Source: Pseudomonas kribbensis
Lineage (GTDB): Bacteria; Pseudomonadota; Gammaproteobacteria; Pseudomonadales; Pseudomonadaceae
Reading direction: 5' to 3'
Assembly: GCF_003352185.1 (NCBI RefSeq)
Contig: NZ_CP029608.1
Location: forward strand, 2,914,001-2,978,000
Length of the DNA: 64,000 nucleotides
Within the stretch, counting starts at the first letter, position 1. The number at the start of each line of letters is the position of its first letter. Shown one piece after another: positions 59,961-64,000 of the stretch. The translations under genes were made by a program, and so were the position numbers. A model generated the notes under the pieces. The model was given only the letters and a program-made list of their open reading frames with translations, had not been told where the DNA came from and searched no databases.

Positions 59961-60860
59961 TCAGGTTCGACCAAAGGCTGACAGCAGATCTTCTTCAAAG
60001 GCCTTCTGCGCATCCCCCGGTACCTGTGCCCGATGGCGAGCCAGATGGAACGCCACTTCGAAGCTCAACTCGCCTTCCAGCACCGGACGCAGCAGCCCTT
60101 TGTCCTGCCATTGGCGGGCGTAATGGCTGGGCAGGTAACCAACATGTCTACCGGACAGGATGAAGGCGAGGGTGCCTTCGACCTGCTCAGAGCGCGCCGA
60201 GCAGACCTTGCCCTGAAACGGTTCGTCACTGCGCAGAAAACGGTACGGATGATCGACCCGGTCACACGCCTGCAACGCCGCTTCATCGGGGGCATCGTTG
60301 GTAAACAGCGGATGGCCGGGCGCGCAATACAGATGCTGGGTTTCGCTGAACAGTTCGCGGTAGTCGAACGCGCTCTGCACCTGGGAGAAGTAACCGATGG
60401 CCAGATCCAGCCGTTGTTGCAGCAGCAGGCGCTCCATTTCGCCGGGCATGGCGCTGATCAGCTCGATGCGCACCGATTCGTCCCGATCGCGAAACCGCCG
60501 GATCGCCTCGGCCACCCGTTGCAGCACCGATTGATCGACCGCTTCCGACAGGCCCAGCCGCACTTCGCCGATCAGGCGCCCGGCGACACCGTTGGATTGA
60601 TGGCGGAAGGTTTCAATGGAATCGAACAGGCTGCGCGCCGCAATCAGCAGTTGCTCGCCCTTGGGTGTCAGGCTGAAACCACCCTTGCCACGGTTGCACA
60701 CCCGATAGCCGAGGCGGGTTTCCAGCTTGGCCATTTGCTGACTGATGCTCGACTGGCTCAGCCCCAGTTCGCCTTGGGCGGCGCTGAAACCATTGGATTC
60801 GACCACGCCGAGAAACAGCCGCAGGAGCTGTAAATCGACATCGTGGAGCTGACTGAGCAT
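59961..60860 (-). CDS. LysR-type regulator, divergent from the ureohydrolase operon
   Basis: 299 residues from ATG at 60860 (MLSQLHDVDLQLLRLFLG), GGAG upstream; the very long open frame beyond this is shadow of the next gene. The helix-turn-helix is FSAAQGELGLSQSSISQQMA and the effector domain follows from about residue 90. It is divergent from the solute-binding protein gene (100 bases between starts) and probably controls that gene and the agmatinase-like gene. The pairing resembles the LysR regulators of guanidinobutyrate or agmatine catabolism in Pseudomonas. Confidence 0.92.
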   Translation of the reverse strand: MLSQLHDVDLQLLRLFLGVVESNGFSAAQGELGLSQSSISQQMAKLETRLGYRVCNRGKGGFSLTPKGEQLLIAARSLFDSIETFRHQSNGVAGRLIGEVRLGLSEAVDQSVLQRVAEAIRRFRDRDESVRIELISAMPGEMERLLLQQRLDLAIGYFSQVQSAFDYRELFSETQHLYCAPGHPLFTNDAPDEAALQACDRVDHPYRFLRSDEPFQGKVCSARSEQVEGTLAFILSGRHVGYLPSHYARQWQDKGLLRPVLEGELSFEVAFHLARHRAQVPGDAQKAFEEDLLSAFGRT

Positions 60861-60959
60861 CACATTACTCCGGCATAAAGTCAGGTTAACAAACTTGATA
60901 TTTTTCCAATGTATCCGACGGCGCATCCTGCCACCACTTCCTCTGGTCAGGTGTTCGTC

Positions 60960-62051
60960 ATGGCTCCCTTGTTCAAGCTGTGTTTGCCCGCGCTGTTGCT
61001 TTCCGTCTCCATCGCCGCCCAGGCCGAGGACAAGACGCTCAACCTCTACAGCTGGGCCGATTACGTGGCGCCCGACACCTTGCAGCGCTTCGAAAAGGAA
61101 ACCGGTATTCATGTGCGCTACGACACCTTCGATACCTCCGAGGTGCTGGAAACCAAACTGTTGACAGGCGGCAGCGGCTACGACGTGGTGGTGCCGTCGT
61201 CCAGTGTGCTGGCCCGTGGGCTGGCGGCGGGAGCACTCAAGGAAATCCCCCACGAACGGCTCAAGGGTTACGCCAATCTTGATCCGGATTTGTTGGAAAA
61301 ACTGGCGGCTGTTGATCCCGGCAATCGCTACGGCGTGCCCTACACCTGGGGCACCCTCGGCCTGGGCATGAACGTTGAAGCGGTCAAACAGCGGCTGCCG
61401 GATGTACCGCTCAACAGCCTCGATCTGCTGTTCAAGCCTGAATTCGCCAGCAAGCTCAAGGACTGCGGGATCGCCATTCTCGATTCGCCGCAGGAAGTGA
61501 TCGGTCTGGCGCTGCACTACCTCGGCAAGGACCCGTACAGCACCGACAAGAACGATCTGGCCGCCGCCGAAGCCTTGTTGCAGAAGTTGCAGCCGTCGGT
61601 GCTCTACGTCGCCACGGGCCGGCAGATCAGTGACCTGGCCAACGGCAGCGTGTGCCTGGCGCTGACCTACAACGGTGACGCAAGCATGGCCGCCGATCAG
61701 GCGCGCAAGGCCAACAAGCCGTTCGAGGTGGCCTACCGGATCCCGAAAGAGGGCACGCTGGTGTGGCAGGACAACCTGGCCATCCCCAAGGACGCGCCGC
61801 ACCCGGAAGCGGCGCGGGCCTTCATCGAGTTCATGTTGCGCCCCGAATCCGTGGCGGCGCTGACCAATACGTTGTTCTTCGCCACCGCCAACCAGGCCGC
61901 CACGCCGCTGGTGGACGAAGCGGTGCGCAACGACCCGGACATCTACCCGAAACCCGAGGTGCGCGAACGGCTATACGCCGACCGCAGCATGAGCCTCAAG
62001 GACATGCGTCAGCGCACGCGTCTGTGGACCACTTTCCGTAGCCATCAATAA
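60960..62051 (+). CDS. Polyamine-type periplasmic binding protein
   Basis: 363 residues from ATG at 60960. A signal peptide (FKLCLPALLLSVSIAAQAED) is followed by LNLYSWADYVAPDTLQRFEK, the entry motif of PotD/PotF/SpuD-type binding proteins. GVPYTWGTLGLGMNVEAVKQ, FKPEFASKLKDCGIAILDSP and the C-terminal LWTTFRSHQ match as well. It captures putrescine, spermidine, agmatine or a similar amine in the periplasm. No permease or ATPase gene is adjacent, so it may use a transporter encoded elsewhere or act as a sensor. Confidence 0.92.
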   Translation: MAPLFKLCLPALLLSVSIAAQAEDKTLNLYSWADYVAPDTLQRFEKETGIHVRYDTFDTSEVLETKLLTGGSGYDVVVPSSSVLARGLAAGALKEIPHERLKGYANLDPDLLEKLAAVDPGNRYGVPYTWGTLGLGMNVEAVKQRLPDVPLNSLDLLFKPEFASKLKDCGIAILDSPQEVIGLALHYLGKDPYSTDKNDLAAAEALLQKLQPSVLYVATGRQISDLANGSVCLALTYNGDASMAADQARKANKPFEVAYRIPKEGTLVWQDNLAIPKDAPHPEAARAFIEFMLRPESVAALTNTLFFATANQAATPLVDEAVRNDPDIYPKPEVRERLYADRSMSLKDMRQRTRLWTTFRSHQ

Positions 62052-62080
62052 CCCTGGATAAATACCAAAGGAGCACATCG

Positions 62081-63040
62081 ATGGACGTGCCAATGCAGAA
62101 CGATCAGGCCCTGACCCGTCACAGCCTTTACGGCACCGCTGCCGAAAGCACCTACGCCGGGATCACCAGTTTCATGCGCCGGCGCTACAGCCGTGACCTG
62201 CGCGGCGTGGACGTGGCGGTCAGCGGCGTGCCGTTCGACACCGCTACCAGCAACCGTCCGGGCGCCCGTTTCGGGCCTCGCGGGATTCGAGCGGCGTCCA
62301 CCGGGATTGCCTGGGAACGGCACTGGCCCTGGGCGTTCGACCCGTTCGATCATCTGGCGGTGATCGATTACGGCGATTGCGACTTCGATTACGGCTCGCC
62401 GCACACCATCCCGGAAAGCATCGAGGCCCACGCCGAGCACATCCTCAGCTCCGGCAGTGCGATGCTCACCTTCGGCGGCGATCATTTCATCAGCTATCCG
62501 CTGCTCAAGGCCCATGCGCGCAAGCACGGCACGCTGTCGCTGATCCACTTCGACGCCCACAGCGACACCTGGCCGGACGAGGGCGGCAAACGGGTCGACC
62601 ACGGCACCATGTTCTGGCACGCGGCGCGGGAAGGGCTGGTGGATCCGGCGCGTTCGGTGCAGATCGGTTTGCGCACCACCAACGACGATCATCAGGGCTT
62701 TCAGGTGCTGGACGCACGGCAGGTGCATCGCCGTGGCTGCGAGGCGATTGTCGAGGCCATTCGTGCGCGGGTCGGGGACAATCCGGTTTACCTGACGTTC
62801 GACATCGACTGTCTGGATCCGGCCTTCGCACCGGGCACCGGGACGCCGGTCTGCGGCGGGTTGAGCACGGTGCAGGCGCTGGAAATCCTCGGAGGCCTGC
62901 GCGGGATCAATCTGGTGGGCATGGACGTGGTAGAAGTGGCCCCGGCCTATGACCATGCAGACGTGACGTCGCTGGCGGCGGCAACGCTGGCGATGGAGAT
63001 GCTGTGTCTGTACGCGGCGAGGCACAAAGTCGACGCGTAA
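62081..63040 (+). CDS. speB: Agmatinase-family ureohydrolase
   Basis: 319 residues. The arginase-fold Mn2+ ligands are all present: LTFGGDHFISYPLL, SLIHFDAHSDTWPD, YLTFDIDCLDPAFAPGTGTP. It releases urea from a guanidino compound. The usual annotation is agmatinase (agmatine to putrescine), but guanidinobutyrase and guanidinopropionase of Pseudomonas are of the same length and motifs and are also paired with LysR regulators, so the substrate is not certain. It lies 29 bases after the binding-protein gene, probably in one operon controlled by the divergent LysR. Confidence 0.88.
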   Translation: MDVPMQNDQALTRHSLYGTAAESTYAGITSFMRRRYSRDLRGVDVAVSGVPFDTATSNRPGARFGPRGIRAASTGIAWERHWPWAFDPFDHLAVIDYGDCDFDYGSPHTIPESIEAHAEHILSSGSAMLTFGGDHFISYPLLKAHARKHGTLSLIHFDAHSDTWPDEGGKRVDHGTMFWHAAREGLVDPARSVQIGLRTTNDDHQGFQVLDARQVHRRGCEAIVEAIRARVGDNPVYLTFDIDCLDPAFAPGTGTPVCGGLSTVQALEILGGLRGINLVGMDVVEVAPAYDHADVTSLAAATLAMEMLCLYAARHKVDA

Positions 63041-63065
63041 TCAGCTCTGAGCCTGGTGAAAGCTC

Positions 63066-63096
63066 CTGACAATTTCTGACACCAGGCTCTGCTAAG
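63066..63096 (+). promoter_or_regulatory. CTGACA direct repeat and promoter before WYL regulator
   Basis: CTGACA at 63066-63071 and again at 63076-63081, exactly 10 bases apart, followed by GCTAAG near 63091. The first repeat works as a -35-like element. A closely similar site lies before the SnoaL-like gene at 63832. Confidence 0.55.
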
Positions 63097-63128
63097 CTCC
63101 GGCAAATTTCCGTCCTGAGCCCCGCATC

Positions 63129-63845
63129 GTGTCGCGAACCACTCGTTTACTGACTTTGCTGCAAGTGTTGCGCGGCAAGAAACGCCCGGTGACGGCGGCG
63201 ACGCTGGCGTCCGAGCTGGAAATCTCCGAACGCACCCTCTATCGCGACATCGCCGAACTGACGGCCCTCGGCGCGCCGATCCACGGCGAGGCGGGCATTG
63301 GTTATGTGCTGCGCAGCGGTCTGTTTCTACCGCCGCTGATGCTCAACGCCGATGAGACCGAAGCCATCGTTCTGGGCTTGCGTTACGTCGATCAGCGTGG
63401 CGACGAGGTCCTGAGCAAAGCCGCAGCGGATGCGTTGGCGAAAATCGCGGCGGTGCTGGACCCGCAGGCTCAGGAGGCGATGCGCAATCCGACGGTGATG
63501 CCCGGGCCGCCCGGTTACGGGTTCCCGCAGAACGTGGTGCCGTTGAATGTGTTTCGTCAGGCGATCCGCGATCAGGCCAAGCTGCACATCGATTACGCCG
63601 ACGCACAGCAGGTGCCGAGCCAGCGCTTGATCTGGCCTTTGGCGCTGGGGTTTCTCAACGAGGTGCGGATCATCGTCGCGTGGTGCGAGTTGCGCAGTGC
63701 GTATCGCACGTTTCGCACCGACCGCATTGCCGCTGCCAGCCTGCAGGGCGAGCGTTATCCGGGACGCCGCAGCGACCTGCTGCGCACCTGGCAGCGACAG
63801 ATGCAACTGGACGACAACGGGCGTTTCACTCCTGACAAAAACTGA
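63129..63845 (+). CDS. YafY-type WYL-domain regulator
   Basis: 238 residues from GTG at 63129. The N-terminal DeoR-type helix-turn-helix is RPVTAATLASELEISERTLY with RDIAELTALGAPIHGEAGIG. The middle part (LFLPPLMLNADETEAIVLGL) leads to a WYL domain (QVPSQRLIWPLALGFLNEVR) in the ligand-sensing C-terminal half. YafY regulators often control a neighbouring small enzyme gene. Here the SnoaL-like gene follows after 51 bases with its own copy of the same upstream repeat, so it and the regulator itself are the likely targets. Confidence 0.92.
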   Translation: MSRTTRLLTLLQVLRGKKRPVTAATLASELEISERTLYRDIAELTALGAPIHGEAGIGYVLRSGLFLPPLMLNADETEAIVLGLRYVDQRGDEVLSKAAADALAKIAAVLDPQAQEAMRNPTVMPGPPGYGFPQNVVPLNVFRQAIRDQAKLHIDYADAQQVPSQRLIWPLALGFLNEVRIIVAWCELRSAYRTFRTDRIAAASLQGERYPGRRSDLLRTWQRQMQLDDNGRFTPDKN

Positions 63846-63862
63846 CGCAGGGCTGTTCTAGG
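63832..63862 (+). promoter_or_regulatory. CTGACA direct repeat before SnoaL-like gene
   Basis: CTGACA at 63832-63837 and CTGAC at 63842-63846, again 10 bases apart, followed by AGGGCTGTTCTAGG. It matches the site at 63066 at most positions (CTCCTGACAA, CTGAC, GGCT, CTA). It overlaps the 3' end of the regulator gene. Confidence 0.55.
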
Positions 63863-63896
63863 ATGGCGTCAGAACCGAAAACAAGGAGCTGCACTC

Positions 63897-64000
63897 ATGT
63901 TCCATCCCACCTCGATACTCGCCCCGGCCATCGTTGAGTACATCAATGCCGCCAATGCTCGCGATACGTCCCGGGTCGGCAGTTTTTTTGCCGAGGATGC
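63897..64000 (+). CDS. SnoaL/NTF2-like protein, 5' part
   Basis: ATG at 63897 follows AAGGAG. The visible 34 residues (MFHPTSILAPAIVEYINAAN, then ARDTSRVGSFFAED) have the start of SnoaL-like/nuclear transport factor 2 folds: a helix with IxxYxxAxNxxD and a following FFAEDA. Such proteins are small enzymes or binding proteins. The rest is outside the window. It is the probable target of the WYL regulator gene just upstream. Confidence 0.75.
   Translation, partial: MFHPTSILAPAIVEYINAANARDTSRVGSFFAED

Noticed and set aside
60900..61802. Long 5' extension of the LysR frame
   Set aside because: The extension lies opposite the binding-protein gene. The real regulator starts at 60860 with a normal helix-turn-helix start and a GGAG site.

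Overview
The window is chromosomal DNA of a fluorescent Pseudomonas, most likely of the P. fluorescens group. The evidence is the high-GC Pseudomonas codon use, short GGGAGC-type repeats, a pvdQ-type pyoverdine acylase behind a PvdS (iron-starvation) promoter box, and a glycogen/trehalose stress island laid out as in this genus. Nothing has the look of a large recent phage or IS insertion. No rRNA, tRNA or CRISPR array was seen.

Bases 1-18.5 kb: the 3' part of glgB on the plus strand, a ruined autotransporter pseudogene, then one long minus-strand operon read from glgA (start 18508) through treZ, malQ, treY, a DUF2934 protein and glgX. It continues into a poorly understood module: acyl-CoA dehydrogenase-like protein, PIG-L deacetylase, methyltransferase, GT2 glycosyltransferase, second PIG-L deacetylase, endonuclease/exonuclease/phosphatase protein. 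Many stop/start codons overlap by 4 bases. GlgA/GlgB build alpha-glucan; GlgX, MalQ, TreY and TreZ turn it into trehalose. The tail module may make an N-deacetylated, glycosylated compound.

19-22 kb: ordinary minus-strand genes (2-hydroxyacid dehydrogenase, secreted alpha/beta hydrolase, YqaA-type membrane protein, DUF411 metal protein).

22.3-33.4 kb: the most interesting region. A plus-strand, tightly coupled operon opens with a 51-residue peptide ending in Cys-Ala-Tyr-His-Arg. A strong hairpin follows, then two paralogous metallo-beta-lactamase-fold proteins (one with a broken metal motif), an APH/kinase-fold protein, a double-length ABC protein whose two halves each keep only part of an ATPase site, a TIM-barrel (aldo/keto-like) protein, a histidine-phosphatase-like protein without its histidines, a GAMT/RMT2-like methyltransferase, a small exported protein, a diheme cytochrome c and a flavocytochrome c sulfide dehydrogenase-type flavoprotein. 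This looks like an undescribed ribosomal-peptide (RiPP) pathway coupled to periplasmic redox chemistry. It fits no class known to me.

33.5-44.6 kb: a chemoreceptor, an orphan 178-residue protein, and a minus-strand operon of MdfA-like exporter, LuxE-like, LuxC-PaaK fusion, PaaK-like and GNAT genes. It is a lux-type acyl reduction module without luciferase genes. Small genes follow: a 45-residue lipoprotein, a 62-residue membrane protein and a winged-helix regulator.

44.7-64 kb: pvdQ with its PvdS box, a FecR/FpvR-type anti-sigma protein, a 1594-residue toxin-like protein with an HEFSH zinc-protease motif, dpkA, nitrilase with a divergent LysR regulator, NCS2 nucleobase permease, a LysR regulator divergent from a polyamine-type binding protein and an agmatinase-family ureohydrolase, and a WYL regulator whose probable operator also precedes a SnoaL-like gene cut by the window end.
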